Assembly: GCA_027306585.1 (NCBI GenBank)
Contig: DAHUZJ010000077.1
Coordinates: 1-64,000 of the forward strand
Reading direction: 5' to 3'
Length of the DNA stretch: 64,000 nucleotides
Source of the DNA: Acidimicrobiaceae bacterium
GTDB lineage: Bacteria > Actinomycetota > Acidimicrobiia > Acidimicrobiales > RAAP-2
Shown: positions 27,197 to 37,334 of the stretch, one piece after another
Layout of the letters: the number at the start of each line of letters is the position of its first letter
How positions within the stretch are numbered: position 1 is the stretch's first letter
The notes under the pieces: model-generated
Told to the model about the DNA's origin: nothing
Database searches by the model: none
Seen by the model: the letters and a program-made list of their open reading frames with translations, nothing else
Program-made: the position numbers and the translations under genes

Positions 27197-28080
27197 GCGG
27201 CCAGGGGCTCTGCGGGCGGGGCATCGACCCGCAGGCGCTGCCGCGGTCGGCGGCGCTCACCGACTTGCTCTTGGGAGGCGCGGGGCACGGCGCGGGCGGG
27301 GGCGTCGACCGGGAGGGGCTCGCCCGCGAGCTGGAGCGACACCTCTGCTCCGCCCGCCTCCCCCAACGGGTGCGGGTGACCGGCTACCTGCTGCGGACGG
27401 TGCTCGGGCCCCCGCGACCGCCGACGCCCTGGCGCCCGCTCGGTCCCTTTCGGTGGTCGCCGGCGGCTGTCCGCCGCGCCGTCGGCCTGCGGGGGGTTCG
27501 GTCCTGCGTAGAGGCCGGCGGCGGGGCGCCGGCGACAGCGGTGCGCGGGACGGTGGAGGAGCTCGTGGCCGAGGGGCGCCGCGGCCTCGGGCGCCCCGGG
27601 GGGTTGCCGACATGGCTGTCCACGCTGGCCACGCCGGCGCTGGCCGTCGTCGAGGCGGAGGCGGCGACGTGGGCCACCCAGCTGTGGTCGGCGATCGAGT
27701 GGCCCCGTCTCGGCGCCGACGTACAGGTGGGGGACGCCGACGCCGCCTGGGTCGCCCCTGCCGCCCGGGTGCGGGTGTCCGGGCGCGTCGACGTCCGGGT
27801 CCCGCGGCCTGTGGGTGGCCCCGCCCTGCTCACGATGCTGCCGGGCCACCCCACGGTGGTGAGCCGTGCCGAGCTCGGGCTTGCCGCGCTGGCCGCCGCC
27901 CTCGGGGGTCGGCCGCCTCGGGGCGGTGGGGGCGCCCTCCCGGCCCTCGTCGTCGGGTGGTGGCCCGAGAGCGGCCGCGCCCTTGCCCTGCCCGTTGACG
28001 GGGCACTGCTCGAGGAGACCGCGGGCGCCGTGGCGCGGGTCGTGACGTCGATGGCAGGGACCTCCCTCGCCGACCGGTAG
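27193..28080 (+). CDS. unrecognised protein, second of the coupled pair before typA
   Basis: The 295-residue product is Arg/Gly/Ala-rich but structured. The segment [16 protein letters not shown] followed by strands and [13 protein letters not shown] resembles the core of a RecB-type nuclease fold (G-x-x-D-V) in which the second acidic-Lys pair is missing, so it may be an inactive or divergent member. This is not a firm family call. It is translationally coupled to the preceding gene. Its TAG stop forms part of a TAGGGT -10-like element of typA, 14 bases upstream of the typA ATG. Confidence 0.6.
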   Translation: MSGQGLCGRGIDPQALPRSAALTDLLLGGAGHGAGGGVDREGLARELERHLCSARLPQRVRVTGYLLRTVLGPPRPPTPWRPLGPFRWSPAAVRRAVGLRGVRSCVEAGGGAPATAVRGTVEELVAEGRRGLGRPGGLPTWLSTLATPALAVVEAEAATWATQLWSAIEWPRLGADVQVGDADAAWVAPAARVRVSGRVDVRVPRPVGGPALLTMLPGHPTVVSRAELGLAALAAALGGRPPRGGGGALPALVVGWWPESGRALALPVDGALLEETAGAVARVVTSMAGTSLADR

Positions 28081-28093
28081 GGTGCCAAGGCTC

Positions 28094-29929
28094 ATGCACA
28101 CCCGAGACGACATCCGCAACGTGGCGATCGTGGCCCACGTCGACCACGGCAAGACGACCCTGGTCGACGCCATGCTCCGCCAGACGGGGGCGTTCCGCGC
28201 CAACGAGGAGGTGGCCGACCGCGTCCTCGACTCCGGCGACCTGGAGCGCGAGAAGGGCATCACCATCCTGGCCAAGAACACCGCCGTCCACTACGGCGCC
28301 GTCAAGATCAACATCGTCGACACCCCGGGCCACGCCGACTTCGGCGGCGAGGTCGAGCGGGGGCTCACCATGGTCGACGGCGTGCTGCTCTTGGTCGACG
28401 CGTCGGAGGGCCCGCTCCCCCAGACGCGCTTCGTCCTGCGCAAGACGTTGGCCGCCCGGCTGCCGGTGGTGCTGGTGGTCAACAAGGTCGACCGGCCGGA
28501 CGCCCGCATCGAAGAGGTCGTGCGGGAGGTGGAGGAGCTCTTCTTGGACCTCGACGCCGACGAGGACCAGATCGACTTCCCGATCCTCTACGCCAACGCC
28601 CGTGCCGGCTGGGCCGCAACGGAGGCCGGCGTGGAGGGCCAGGACCTGACGCCGCTGTTCGAGGCGATCGTCGACCACGTGCCGGCGCCGGTCCACGATC
28701 CCGAGGCTCGCCTGCAGGCGTTGGTCTGCAACCTCGACGCGTCCCCCTACGTCGGGCGGCTGGCGCTGTGCCGGGTCGCCCACGGCACCCTGCGCAAGGG
28801 CGCCGTCGTCGGGTGGTGCCGGCTGGACGGGTCGGTGGAGCGAGCGAAGGTGACCGAGCTGTACGTGACCGAGGCCCTCGACCGGGTCCCGGCCGACGAG
28901 GCCGGGCCGGGCGACATCGCGGCGGTGGCGGGCATCGCCGAGGTCACCATCGGGGAGACGCTCGCCGACCCCGACCACGCCGTCGCGCTCCCGGCCATCA
29001 CGGTCGACGAGCCCAGCCTTTCGATGACGATCGGCATCAACACCTCCCCGCTGGCCGGGACGGACGGGACGAAGGTCACGGCCCGCCTGATCAAGGGCCG
29101 GCTCGACGCCGAGCTCGTGGGCAACGTCTCCCTCCGGGTGCACGCCACCGACCGCCCCGACGCGTGGGAGGTCCAGGGCCGCGGCGAGCTGCAGTTGGCC
29201 GTCTTGGTCGAGACCATGCGCCGCGAGGGCTTCGAGCTCACGGTCGGCAAGCCCCAGGTCGTGACTCGCGAGATCGACGGTGCCCGGTCCGAGCCCATGG
29301 AGCGCGTCGCCATCGACGTCCCGGACGACTACCTGGGCGTAGTCACCCAGCTGCTCGCCCTGCGCAAGGGCACCATGGTCGAGATGGTCAATCACGGCAC
29401 CGGTTGGGTGCGGTTGGACTACCGGGTCCCGGCCCGCGGGCTGGTGGGCTTCCGGACCGAGTTCCTGACCGAGACCCGCGGGACGGGGATCCTGCACCAC
29501 GTGTTCGACGGCTGGGCACCCTGGCAAGGCGAGCTGAAGACGCGGCGCAACGGGTCGATGGTGGCCGATCGGCGCGGCGTGACCACGACGTACGCCCTCA
29601 TGAACCTCCAGGAGCGCGGCACGATGCTCGTCGGCCCCGCCGCAGAGGTCTACGAGGGGATGGTCGTCGGCGAGAACGTCCGCGCCGAGGACATGGACGT
29701 CAACCCGACCAAGGAGAAGAAGCTGACCAACATTCGGTCGTCCACGGCCGAGGAGCTCGAGCGGCTCACCCCGCCCCTCACGCTCTCGCTCGAGCAAGCG
29801 CTCGAGTTCATCGCCGAGGACGAGTGCGTCGAGGTCACCCCCAAGGCCGTCCGACTGCGCAAGGTGGTCCTCGACGCCGCAACCCGCAACCGCCAACGCG
29901 CCCGAGCCCGAGCCCGCGCCGGGCGCTGA
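28094..29929 (+). CDS. typA: ribosome-associated GTPase TypA/BipA
   Basis: TypA is a translational GTPase related to EF-G that acts in ribosome assembly and stress adaptation. The 611-residue product has G1 AHVDHGKTT (about residues 14-22), the switch region [13 protein letters not shown]3 [14 protein letters not shown] and G4 NKVD. Domains II, III and V and the BipA-specific C-terminal domain ([28 protein letters not shown]) follow. The Arg/Ala-rich last ~15 residues are a basic tail. ATG 28094 is preferred over the in-frame GTG 28082. Confidence 0.97.
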   Translation: MHTRDDIRNVAIVAHVDHGKTTLVDAMLRQTGAFRANEEVADRVLDSGDLEREKGITILAKNTAVHYGAVKINIVDTPGHADFGGEVERGLTMVDGVLLLVDASEGPLPQTRFVLRKTLAARLPVVLVVNKVDRPDARIEEVVREVEELFLDLDADEDQIDFPILYANARAGWAATEAGVEGQDLTPLFEAIVDHVPAPVHDPEARLQALVCNLDASPYVGRLALCRVAHGTLRKGAVVGWCRLDGSVERAKVTELYVTEALDRVPADEAGPGDIAAVAGIAEVTIGETLADPDHAVALPAITVDEPSLSMTIGINTSPLAGTDGTKVTARLIKGRLDAELVGNVSLRVHATDRPDAWEVQGRGELQLAVLVETMRREGFELTVGKPQVVTREIDGARSEPMERVAIDVPDDYLGVVTQLLALRKGTMVEMVNHGTGWVRLDYRVPARGLVGFRTEFLTETRGTGILHHVFDGWAPWQGELKTRRNGSMVADRRGVTTTYALMNLQERGTMLVGPAAEVYEGMVVGENVRAEDMDVNPTKEKKLTNIRSSTAEELERLTPPLTLSLEQALEFIAEDECVEVTPKAVRLRKVVLDAATRNRQRARARARAGR

Positions 29930-29977
29930 CGCCCGGTGCCGGCACCGGCACCGCCACCGGCAGCCGAGCCGAACGGG

Positions 29978-31225
29978 TCAGCCGCGTCCGGCGTAGGCGC
30001 CGGCGGTCTGGGGGAAGAGCGCCCTGGCGATGCGGAAGTTCGAGATGTCCGTGGTGGCGTCCATGTGGAGGTACACGGAGGCGTCGCGGAGGTACTTCTC
30101 GATCCCGACCTCGAGCATCGCCCCGTACCCCCCGTGGAGCTCCATGGCGTGGGTGCACACCTCGAGGATCTGGTGGGAGGCGAAGACCTTCACCATGTCG
30201 CACACGGCGTTGGCGTCGGGCCGGCGCTCGTCGACGGCCTTGGCCGCCCGCTGCAGCATGGCGGCCACTGCGTGGAGCTTGGTCGCCATCTCGGCCACCC
30301 GGATGGCCACCGCCTGGTGCTCGATCAGGACCTTGCCGCCCTGTACCCGGTCATGGACGAACGCCACCGTCTGCTCGAACGCCGCCATCCCGATGCCCAT
30401 GTTCTTGGCGGCCTGCATGATCTTGCCCGGGTGGAAGTAGATGCCGGCCTTGCCGAGTGCGTCGTTGTGCGCCAGGAGGTGGTCCTCGGACACCCGGCAG
30501 CCGTCGAAGACGATCTCGCCGTTGTTCATGTAGCGCCCGCCGATCGTCTCGTTGCAGCGGGTGACCTCCAGGCCGGGCGTGTCCCGCGGCACGAGGAAGC
30601 TGCTGGTGCCCTGGAGCATCCCCACGGCGTCGTCGGTGTTGGCGTAGACGACGTACAGGCTGGCGTCGTAGCCGTTGGAGATGAACTGCTTCCGGCCGTC
30701 GATCCGCCAGTGGCCGTCCTCCAGGACGGCCCGGGTGTCCATGTTGGCTTCCGGCGCGTTGTAGGGCAGCCACCGGTCCGACGCCCCCCGGGGCTCGGTG
30801 AGGCAGTGGGCCATGAGGAACTGGGGGTCGGCCATGTAGCGGGCGAACCACTCGTCCTGCAACGACGCCGGCGCCAGCGATCGGAGGAGCACGGCGACCT
30901 TCCAGTTCTGCACCAGCTTGTCGGCGACGCCGACGTCGCCCCGGGCGAGCTCGGCCGAGATCAGGGCGAAGGTCTGCGCCTCGGTCCCCTCCTCGAGCGC
31001 GACCCCTCCGTAGGCCTCGGGGACCCCCAGCGCCCGAAGCCCTGCTCGATCGGCCTCCTCCAGGACCTCAGCCGTGAGGCGCTGGGCAGGATCGAAGTCC
31101 CACTCCCGCTCACGGTCGGCGGCCACGAAGGGGGCGAGCACCCGGTCGACGTAGCGCCGGCAGGTCTGGCGCATCTCGGCCTGCTCGTCGGTCAGTGTCG
31201 TGAACAGCTCCAGTACGTCGGCCAT
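29978..31225 (-). CDS. acyl-CoA dehydrogenase
   Basis: This is an FAD-dependent alpha,beta-dehydrogenase of acyl-CoA thioesters. The 415-residue product has the three-part ACAD fold: an N-terminal helical domain, a middle beta domain (AHCLTEPRGASD for FAD/substrate contact, DGRKQFISNGYDASLYVV), and a C-terminal helical domain ending LHGGYGAMLEVGIEKYLRD. The ACAD catalytic Glu position cannot be assigned by eye. It forms the left border of the catabolic island and has no copy of the island's operator. It converges on typA. Confidence 0.9.
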   Translation of the reverse strand: MADVLELFTTLTDEQAEMRQTCRRYVDRVLAPFVAADREREWDFDPAQRLTAEVLEEADRAGLRALGVPEAYGGVALEEGTEAQTFALISAELARGDVGVADKLVQNWKVAVLLRSLAPASLQDEWFARYMADPQFLMAHCLTEPRGASDRWLPYNAPEANMDTRAVLEDGHWRIDGRKQFISNGYDASLYVVYANTDDAVGMLQGTSSFLVPRDTPGLEVTRCNETIGGRYMNNGEIVFDGCRVSEDHLLAHNDALGKAGIYFHPGKIMQAAKNMGIGMAAFEQTVAFVHDRVQGGKVLIEHQAVAIRVAEMATKLHAVAAMLQRAAKAVDERRPDANAVCDMVKVFASHQILEVCTHAMELHGGYGAMLEVGIEKYLRDASVYLHMDATTDISNFRIARALFPQTAGAYAGRG

Positions 31226-31384
31226 CGGTGCCGCGCTCCTTCCGCTCGAGCCTCACCGGCCGGTGCCGGCAGGCCAGTCCCACTCACATGCTCGCCGCGT
31301 CGCCGCGACGAGCCCCGCGTGGACGCCGGTCAGGTCCCCAGGCCTCGGCCAGGGTCACCGGCCTCGCCGAGGTGGGGCGCCGGG

Positions 31385-32458
31385 TCAGACCAGGGCGGCG
31401 AGCCAGTCGGCGAACGCGGAGCGCGACTCGAAGGCGTGGTTGGCCACGCCGTGGTTGCCGTCCTCGTACATGAGGAGCTCGGCGCCGGGCGCCTCCTTGG
31501 CGAGCCGCTCGGCGTGCATCGGCCCGACCAGCCGGTCCAAGGCGCCGTGCACGACGAGGAGGGGGCTCGTGATGCGGGGGGCCGCCTCTTCCAGCGTGAG
31601 CTGACCGGCGCGCTCGCGGGCGCTCGCCTCGTCGGCCGAACCCGATCGGTGCTGGAACGTCGCACGGGTCATCGGAGGGAGCGTGTCCCACTCCAGGTCG
31701 AAGCGGTACGGGCCGGCCAGCGCCACCCCGGCCTTGAACCGCGGCTCGTAGGCCATGGCCCTGGCGGCGTAGTACCCGCCGAGGCTGACCCCGAACATGC
31801 CGATGCGGTCGGGGTCCACCGGAGCGTGATCCTGGAGGAAGTCGACGGCGGCGGTCGCCGCCTTCTCGTAGGCCGGCTCGATGGGCAGGTCGTACTCGCT
31901 CTCCCCCTGGCCCGGCCCGTCCATGGCCAGCGTGGCCATGCCGCGGGCCAGGAAGTACTCGGCCGTCGCCTGCAGCTCCTCCTTGACCGAGTCGAGCCCC
32001 GGCGCCATGACGACGACGGGCGGGCGGCGGGCGGAGACGCCGAGCGGCAGTCGGAGGTACGCCGGGAGGTGGGTGTCGGCGTAAGGGATCAGGACACGCT
32101 CGGCGGGCGGCGTGAGCCCTGCGGCACCCCTGGCGAAGTCCGCCACCGTGCGATCGCTGGCCGCCCGTTGCTGGACGGGGTCCACCACGAAGACGAACTT
32201 CCCCCAGTGCCAGCACATCGCGGCCCGGCGCCACGCGTCCATCGCGGTCACCGCGTTGCCCGCCGCTTCGGCTCGCTGAGCGATCGCCTCGTACTCCTCC
32301 GCCGTCGCACCCCAGGCGCGGCACCAGTCCTCCCACCGGCTCACTTTCGCCAGGGTGCGCTCGAAGTCGAGGTAATCCGTCCCGTTGTTCACGAAGCGCG
32401 GGCCCCAGTGCGCCGCTGCCGTCGCGACCTGTTCGTCGGTTCCGCTCTGCCCGGACAT
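31385..32458 (-). CDS. alpha/beta hydrolase, dihydroxypseudooxynicotine-hydrolase-like (paralogue 1)
   Basis: The 357-residue product has a ~125-residue helical N-terminal cap (WEDWCRAWG, AMCWHWGKFVF) and an alpha/beta hydrolase core. The core shows GLDSVKEE in the oxyanion region, DGPGQGES, nucleophile GVSLGG (Ser about 225), an acid near GALDRLV and His in GNHGV. This two-part layout matches 2,6-dihydroxypseudooxynicotine hydrolase, a C-C bond hydrolase, and FrsA-like esterases. ATG 32458 follows AAGGGGGG. A TTGACA promoter with a LacI-type operator lies 21-60 bases upstream. Two more paralogues are in the island. Confidence 0.85.
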   Translation of the reverse strand: MSGQSGTDEQVATAAAHWGPRFVNNGTDYLDFERTLAKVSRWEDWCRAWGATAEEYEAIAQRAEAAGNAVTAMDAWRRAAMCWHWGKFVFVVDPVQQRAASDRTVADFARGAAGLTPPAERVLIPYADTHLPAYLRLPLGVSARRPPVVVMAPGLDSVKEELQATAEYFLARGMATLAMDGPGQGESEYDLPIEPAYEKAATAAVDFLQDHAPVDPDRIGMFGVSLGGYYAARAMAYEPRFKAGVALAGPYRFDLEWDTLPPMTRATFQHRSGSADEASARERAGQLTLEEAAPRITSPLLVVHGALDRLVGPMHAERLAKEAPGAELLMYEDGNHGVANHAFESRSAFADWLAALV

Positions 32459-32478
32459 GCCGCCCCCCTTCGCCGGAA

Positions 32479-32518
32479 TACAAACGATTGTGTAGCATCG
32501 GGCACGCGAGGGTGTCAA
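32479..32518 (-). promoter_or_regulatory. promoter and LacI-type operator of hydrolase 1
   Basis: On the minus strand, -35 TTGACA (32518-32513) is separated by 18 bases from -10 TACACA (32494-32489). The palindrome TACAAACGATTGTG (32479-32492, plus strand) overlaps the -10 element and the transcription start, a repressing position. Confidence 0.7.
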
Positions 32519-32688
32519 CGAATGGATCTCGCCACCGGCGGGGACGGGGGTGCCGATGGTAGGCGTCGGATGGCCAGGCCAACGCGTTTCCGGTGGTCGA
32601 GCGGTCGTGGCGCCCCTGGCGGCGGTGCCGGTGCACCTGCTCGCCGGACGGGCGGCAGCCCCGCGCCCTGGCGAGGCACCGTGGTCCA

Positions 32689-32702
32689 TGCAATTGTTTG
32701 CA
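32689..32702 (+). promoter_or_regulatory. LacI-type operator upstream of the FAD oxidoreductase
   Basis: TGCAATTGTTTGCA matches the island's 14-bp palindrome except for T in place of the central C. It lies 9 bases before a -10 element TATCGT (32712-32717), so it covers the -35 region. It is about 200 bp from the operator of the divergent hydrolase gene, which would permit looping. Confidence 0.6.
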
Positions 32703-32754
32703 CGCACGTCGTATCGTTCGGGCGCCACCGGGCGCCCGAAGGGGGGGAGCCACG

Positions 32755-34371
32755 ATGGAGCCTGACGTCGTCGTCGCCGGAGCAGGTCACAACAGCCTCA
32801 TCACCGCGTGCTACCTGGCCAAGGCGGGGCTGCGGGTGCTGGTGGTCGAGGCCAACCCCGTCCCTGGTGGCGGCTGCGTCACCGAGGAGCTGCTCCTCCC
32901 GGGCTACGAGATCGACAGCTGTGCCACGGGCCACACCCTCATCCGGACGAACCCGGTGCTGGCCGACGACGAGCTGGGACTGGTCGCCGACCACGGGATC
33001 GCCTACGTCGATCCCGATCCGGTGGCGCACGTCGGCTTTCCCGACGGGGGACACTTCACGATGTCGCTCGACCGCGAGGCGACCATCGCCGAGTTCGGCC
33101 GGTTCTCGAAGGCCGACGGGGACGCCTATGCCCGGCTGCTCGCGGAGTACGACGACGTGAAGCACGTCTTCGCCCGGGCGCAGCACACCCCCGCCGGGCT
33201 GGGGCCGTCGCTCGACCAGTTGCTGGCCGAGCACCCACGGGCGCGGATCTGGCAGCGGCGGCGCATGCTGAGCGCCTGGGATGTGATCCGGACGGAGTTC
33301 GAGAGCCGGGAGGCACGGGCCTTCCTCTTGTGGATGGCGTTCCAGACCAACCAGGCCATGGACGTCCCGGGCACGGGCATGCTGGCCTACAGCATCGTCT
33401 CGGGGCGACAGCAGCGCAGCTGGTCGATCTTGCGCGGCGGCTCGGGCCGCCTGACCGACGCGCTCGTCGCCTACCTCGAGGAGCGCGGCGGCGAGGTGCG
33501 CTGCGGGGAGCCGGTCGCCCGCCTGCTCCTCGAGGACGGGCGCTGCGTCGGCGTCGAGACCGAGGCGGGAGCGCGCTACCGGGCCAGTCGGGCCGTCGTC
33601 TCCTCGATCCACGTGTCGCACCTCATCGACATGGCCCCCCGCCAGACATGGCCCGAGGAGTTCGACTACGCCATTCGGACCTACGACGTCGGCATCCCCG
33701 GCTTCGGGGTGTACTGCCTCTCCGATCTGCCACCGGTCTTCGAGACGCAGGACGGACCTCGCACCTCGGTCTCGGCCGGGACGGTCGGGTGGCCAGAGGA
33801 CGTGCTGCGCCTCGGGTTCGACCTCCGTCACGGCCGGTTCGTCACCGACGTGCCCTGGCTGCTGGTCGCCACCCCCACCTTGGTGGACCCGGGCCGGGCT
33901 CCAGAGGGCGGGCACACCGTCAAGCTGCTGAGCCACCAGGTCTACGAGCCCCCGGGTGGTCTGGACGCCTGGCCCGAGGCCAAGGCGGCGCACGCCGCAC
34001 GCCAGCTCGAGCACCTGCGCCGGTACACGCCGAGCTTCACCGACGAGCACATCCTCGCCATGCTGGTGAAGTCGCCCGCCGACTTCGAGGCCGCCAACCG
34101 CCACATGGTCCACGGCACCTTCCACGGCGGTGACCGCGGCCTGGCCCAGAGTGGCCCCAACCGGCCGGCACCCGGCTGGGCCGCGCACCGCATGCCCTTC
34201 CCCGGCCTCTACCAGACGGGCGCCACCACCAACCCGGGCGGTTCCATCACCGGCATCCCGGGGCGCAACGCCGCCCGCGTGGTCCTGGCCGACCTCGGCA
34301 TCGACCCGGACGCCGTGCTCTGCGCCGGTGGCACGATCGCGACTGGCGCGACGACGGAGCCGCCGGCGTGA
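32755..34371 (+). CDS. phytoene-desaturase-like FAD-dependent oxidoreductase
   Basis: The 538-residue product begins with a dinucleotide-binding fold, VVVAGAGHNSLITACYLAKAG, here noted by its core GAGHNS (GxGxxS), followed by VLVVEANPVPGG. It ends with the second FAD motif region FPGLYQTGATTNPGGSITG, cited by its core GATTNPGGS. This is the CrtI/PYROXD2-like layout. Family members desaturate or oxidise C-C and C-N bonds; the substrate here is unknown and it is unlikely to make carotenoids, as no carotenoid genes accompany it. ATG 32755 follows GGGGGGAG. A LacI-type operator and -10 precede it. Confidence 0.87.
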   Translation: MEPDVVVAGAGHNSLITACYLAKAGLRVLVVEANPVPGGGCVTEELLLPGYEIDSCATGHTLIRTNPVLADDELGLVADHGIAYVDPDPVAHVGFPDGGHFTMSLDREATIAEFGRFSKADGDAYARLLAEYDDVKHVFARAQHTPAGLGPSLDQLLAEHPRARIWQRRRMLSAWDVIRTEFESREARAFLLWMAFQTNQAMDVPGTGMLAYSIVSGRQQRSWSILRGGSGRLTDALVAYLEERGGEVRCGEPVARLLLEDGRCVGVETEAGARYRASRAVVSSIHVSHLIDMAPRQTWPEEFDYAIRTYDVGIPGFGVYCLSDLPPVFETQDGPRTSVSAGTVGWPEDVLRLGFDLRHGRFVTDVPWLLVATPTLVDPGRAPEGGHTVKLLSHQVYEPPGGLDAWPEAKAAHAARQLEHLRRYTPSFTDEHILAMLVKSPADFEAANRHMVHGTFHGGDRGLAQSGPNRPAPGWAAHRMPFPGLYQTGATTNPGGSITGIPGRNAARVVLADLGIDPDAVLCAGGTIATGATTEPPA

Positions 34372-34416
34372 CCGGAGGAGCGCCCGCGCCGGCGCGACGG
34401 GAGGTCCCGGCGTGCT

Positions 34417-35403
34417 TCAGCGGTTGACGAGCGACATGTCGGCGTAGCGCTCGCCGGCGGCCACGCCCGGGGGGAACGCAGCGTCGAGGGCGGCCAGGTC
34501 CTCGGCGCTGAGCTCGATGGACGCCGCCAACAGGTTGTCGCGCAGGTGGCCAAGGTGCGCCGTCCCGGGGATCGGGACGATGTCCTCCCCCTGGGCGAGC
34601 ACCCAGGCGAGGGCCAGCTGCGAGGCGGTGCAGCCCCTGTCGGCGGCCATGGCGGCGAGGGCGGTGGCGAGCGGGGCGTTGGCGCGGACGTTCTCCTCGG
34701 CGAAGCGCGGGTGGCGCCGCCGGAGGTCGCGCTCGGTGAGGTCGGCTGGGCCGGTCACCGCGCCGCTCAGGAAGCCCCGGCCCACCGGGCCGTAGGCCAC
34801 GAAGCCGATGCCGAGCGCCCGGGTCGTGGGCAGCACCGCCGGCTCGGGGTCCCGCGTCCACAGGCTGTACTCGCTCTGCAGCGCGGCGATCGGGTGGACG
34901 GCATGCGCTCGCCGGATGGTCCCGGGCGCCGCCTCCGACAGCCCGAGGTGACGGACCTTGCCGTCGGCGACCAGGTCCGCCATCGCGCCGACGGTGTCCT
35001 CGATAGGCACGTCGGGATCGACCCGGTGCAGGTAGTAGAGGTCGACGTGGTCGACGCCAAGGCGCCGCAGCGAGGCCTCGCAGGCCTGCCGGACGTGCTC
35101 GGGCCGGCCGTTCACGTGGGCGAACGTGCCGTCGGCGTGTCGAACGTTGCCGAACTTGGTGGCCAGGACCAGCTCGTCACGGCGGCCAGCGACGGCGCGG
35201 CCGACGACCTCCTCGTTCGTGAACGGGCCATAGGCGTCGGACGTGTCGAAGAGCGTGCAGCCCTCGTCCATGGCCAGGCGCAGCAACGCCACCGCGTCGT
35301 CGCCATCCACCTCGTCCCCGTACATCCCCGTGAGGGCCATGCACCCGAGCCCCACCGCCGACACCACGGGGCCGCCTGCTCCGAGGCGTCTCGTGTGGGT
35401 CAC
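34417..35403 (-). CDS. aldo/keto reductase
   Basis: This is an NADPH-dependent carbonyl reductase of the (beta/alpha)8 AKR family. The 328-residue product shows LGCMALTG near the start, FDTSDAYGP with catalytic Asp and Tyr, TKFG with catalytic Lys, YYLHRVDP with His, QSEYSLW and a C-terminal IPGTAH coenzyme loop. It resembles the AKR13/YajO-like group. It lies 22 bases after hydrolase 2 and is the last gene of the likely cupin-liv-hydrolase-AKR operon. It may reduce a keto or aldehyde intermediate of the island's pathway. Confidence 0.9.
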   Translation of the reverse strand: MTHTRRLGAGGPVVSAVGLGCMALTGMYGDEVDGDDAVALLRLAMDEGCTLFDTSDAYGPFTNEEVVGRAVAGRRDELVLATKFGNVRHADGTFAHVNGRPEHVRQACEASLRRLGVDHVDLYYLHRVDPDVPIEDTVGAMADLVADGKVRHLGLSEAAPGTIRRAHAVHPIAALQSEYSLWTRDPEPAVLPTTRALGIGFVAYGPVGRGFLSGAVTGPADLTERDLRRRHPRFAEENVRANAPLATALAAMAADRGCTASQLALAWVLAQGEDIVPIPGTAHLGHLRDNLLAASIELSAEDLAALDAAFPPGVAAGERYADMSLVNR

Positions 35404-35425
35404 GGCGCCGGCCTCGGGTGGCGCC

Positions 35426-36478
35426 TCATGCCCGGGCCGCCTCCAGGTGGTCGGCCACCCAGTCCCCGACGAGCGCGCGCGCTTCGGGCCACAGGTTGTT
35501 GACGACGTGGATCCCTTCCGGCATGACCACGGTGGTCACCGGGCCAGCGGCCTCGGCGGCGATCCGCTCCCCGTGCGAAGCCGGTGAGGCGGCATCGTCG
35601 GCCCCGAAGACCTGGAGCAGGGGCACCTTGAGCCGGTCGAGCACGCCGGCCAGGGTGATCGATTCCATGGCCGCCGCCGGGTCGGGTCCCAGGTGCTGGT
35701 ACTGCCCGGCCTGCGACAGCGGTTCCATGGTGGCGAACCGACCCGCCGGCGTGTACCAGCTCGAGATCGAGAACACCGCCTGGACCCGGTCGTCGACGGT
35801 CGCCGCACGGATGGCGAAGAGGCCGCCGTAGGAGATGCCCCCGACCGCGAGTCGCTCGGCGTCCACGTCGCCACGGGCGGCGAGTGCGTCGATGATCGCC
35901 TGCACGGCCACCTCGAAGTCCGGGCCCAGCTTCAGGTCGAAGCTCACCGACCCCTGGCCCGGTCCGTCGAAGGCGGCGATGGCCACGCCCCGAGCCACCA
36001 GGTGGTCGGCCAGGTTGTACAGCTCCTCCTTGGTGGAGTCCGCCCCCGGCAACAGGACGGCCACCGGCGGCGTCGGCCCGGGCGGCACCCGGAGGTACCC
36101 GTGGAGGTTCGTCCCCTCGAACGGCACGTCGAGCAGCGTCATCGGCGGGTCCACCAGGGGCGCGGCCTTGGCCCAGTAGCCAGCCATGTCGTCGAGGGCC
36201 CGCCGGTACGCCGTCTCGTCGTGGGTGAACATGAAGCTGGCCCAGTGGCAGCACAGTCCGGCCCGCAGGTACTGGTCACCGGCGGTCACGCGGTGACCGG
36301 CCGTCGCCGCCTCGTCGCCCCGCTGGCCATGGGCCGCCGCCAGCGCCAACCAGCTGTCGCACCACTGCTCGTAGTCGGTGATCGTCTCCTTCTGGCGGTG
36401 GAACTCGAAGGGCGTCACGTAATTCGACTGGATCCGCCACGTGAACCGGCGGTACATCGACTCGAGACGGTCGTCCAC
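35426..36478 (-). CDS. alpha/beta hydrolase, dihydroxypseudooxynicotine-hydrolase-like (paralogue 2)
   Basis: The 350-residue product has the same two-part architecture as the hydrolase at 31385-32458: an N-terminal helical cap ([26 protein letters not shown]) and a core with [19 protein letters not shown], nucleophile GISYGG and His in GIHVVNN. It is clearly diverged from the other two copies, so it may act on a different intermediate. GTG 36478 has GGAGAGG upstream. It follows livF by 76 bases and precedes the aldo/keto reductase in the same operon. Confidence 0.85.
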   Translation of the reverse strand: MDDRLESMYRRFTWRIQSNYVTPFEFHRQKETITDYEQWCDSWLALAAAHGQRGDEAATAGHRVTAGDQYLRAGLCCHWASFMFTHDETAYRRALDDMAGYWAKAAPLVDPPMTLLDVPFEGTNLHGYLRVPPGPTPPVAVLLPGADSTKEELYNLADHLVARGVAIAAFDGPGQGSVSFDLKLGPDFEVAVQAIIDALAARGDVDAERLAVGGISYGGLFAIRAATVDDRVQAVFSISSWYTPAGRFATMEPLSQAGQYQHLGPDPAAAMESITLAGVLDRLKVPLLQVFGADDAASPASHGERIAAEAAGPVTTVVMPEGIHVVNNLWPEARALVGDWVADHLEAARA

Positions 36479-36554
36479 AGCTCAGCCTCTCCGTTCCCCG
36501 CCCGCGGGCGAGCCGCCGACGGCATGTGCCGCGTGCCTGTGCCTTGCCCCCCGG

Positions 36555-37334
36555 CTAGGAGCCGTTGCCGAAGGCTGGTGCCCCTGCCCCCACACCGGTC
36601 GAGCTGGCCACGCCCTGGCCCTCCTCGATCGTTCCACCGAGGTACAACGCCCGCATCTGGGGGTTCGCCAGCACCTCGGCGCCGGTACCCTCGAGACGCA
36701 CCCGGCCGGCCTCCATGACCACCCCGTGGCTCGCCAGACTGAGGCCGGCGCGCACGTTCTGCTCGACGAGGAGGACGGTACGGCCATTCTTGTTCATCGT
36801 GGCGATGCTGTCGTAGATGATCTGAGCCGACCGCGGCTCGAGGCCCATGGACGGCTCGTCGAGCGCCACGAGGACCGGGTCCATCATGAGGGCCCGGGCG
36901 AACTCGACCATCCGCTGCTGGCCCCCGGACAGCGCGCCGGCGCGGTCCTTCGCTCGCTGGGCGACGATCGGGAACATGTCGCACACCTCGTCGAGCCGCT
37001 TGGCGACGACCGACGAGTCCTTGATCAAGAAGGCACCCAGCTCCACGTTCTCCCGCACGGTGAGCTCCGTGAACAGGTTGCGCGCCTGCATGATCTGGAC
37101 GATGCCGGCCTTGAGGATCTGGCGCGGCGTCGCCTTGGCGATCGACTGCCCCTGGAATTCGAGCTTGCCGACCCGTGGGTGCAGCAGGCCGCTCACCACC
37201 TTCATCAGCGTCGACTTCCCGGCGCCATTGGGGCCGACCACGCACGTGACCGAGCCCTCCTCGATCACCAGGTCGACGCCTTTCAGGATGTCGCCGCCGC
37301 CGTACCCGGCGAAAAGCCCTTCGAACACCAGCAT
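36555..37334 (-). CDS. livF: ABC transporter ATP-binding protein LivF type
   Basis: The 259-residue product is the second ATPase of a branched-chain-amino-acid-type (HAAT) importer. It has Walker A GPNGAGKST, signature LSGGQQRM, Walker B VLVALDEPSMGL and the LivF-typical switch His region replaced by LLVEQNV. ATG 37334 overlaps the livG stop (ATGA). HAAT importers carry amino acids but also aromatic acids, amides and urea, so the name does not fix the substrate. The last ~20 residues are a Gly/Ala tail. Confidence 0.92.
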   Translation of the reverse strand: MLVFEGLFAGYGGGDILKGVDLVIEEGSVTCVVGPNGAGKSTLMKVVSGLLHPRVGKLEFQGQSIAKATPRQILKAGIVQIMQARNLFTELTVRENVELGAFLIKDSSVVAKRLDEVCDMFPIVAQRAKDRAGALSGGQQRMVEFARALMMDPVLVALDEPSMGLEPRSAQIIYDSIATMNKNGRTVLLVEQNVRAGLSLASHGVVMEAGRVRLEGTGAEVLANPQMRALYLGGTIEEGQGVASSTGVGAGAPAFGNGS

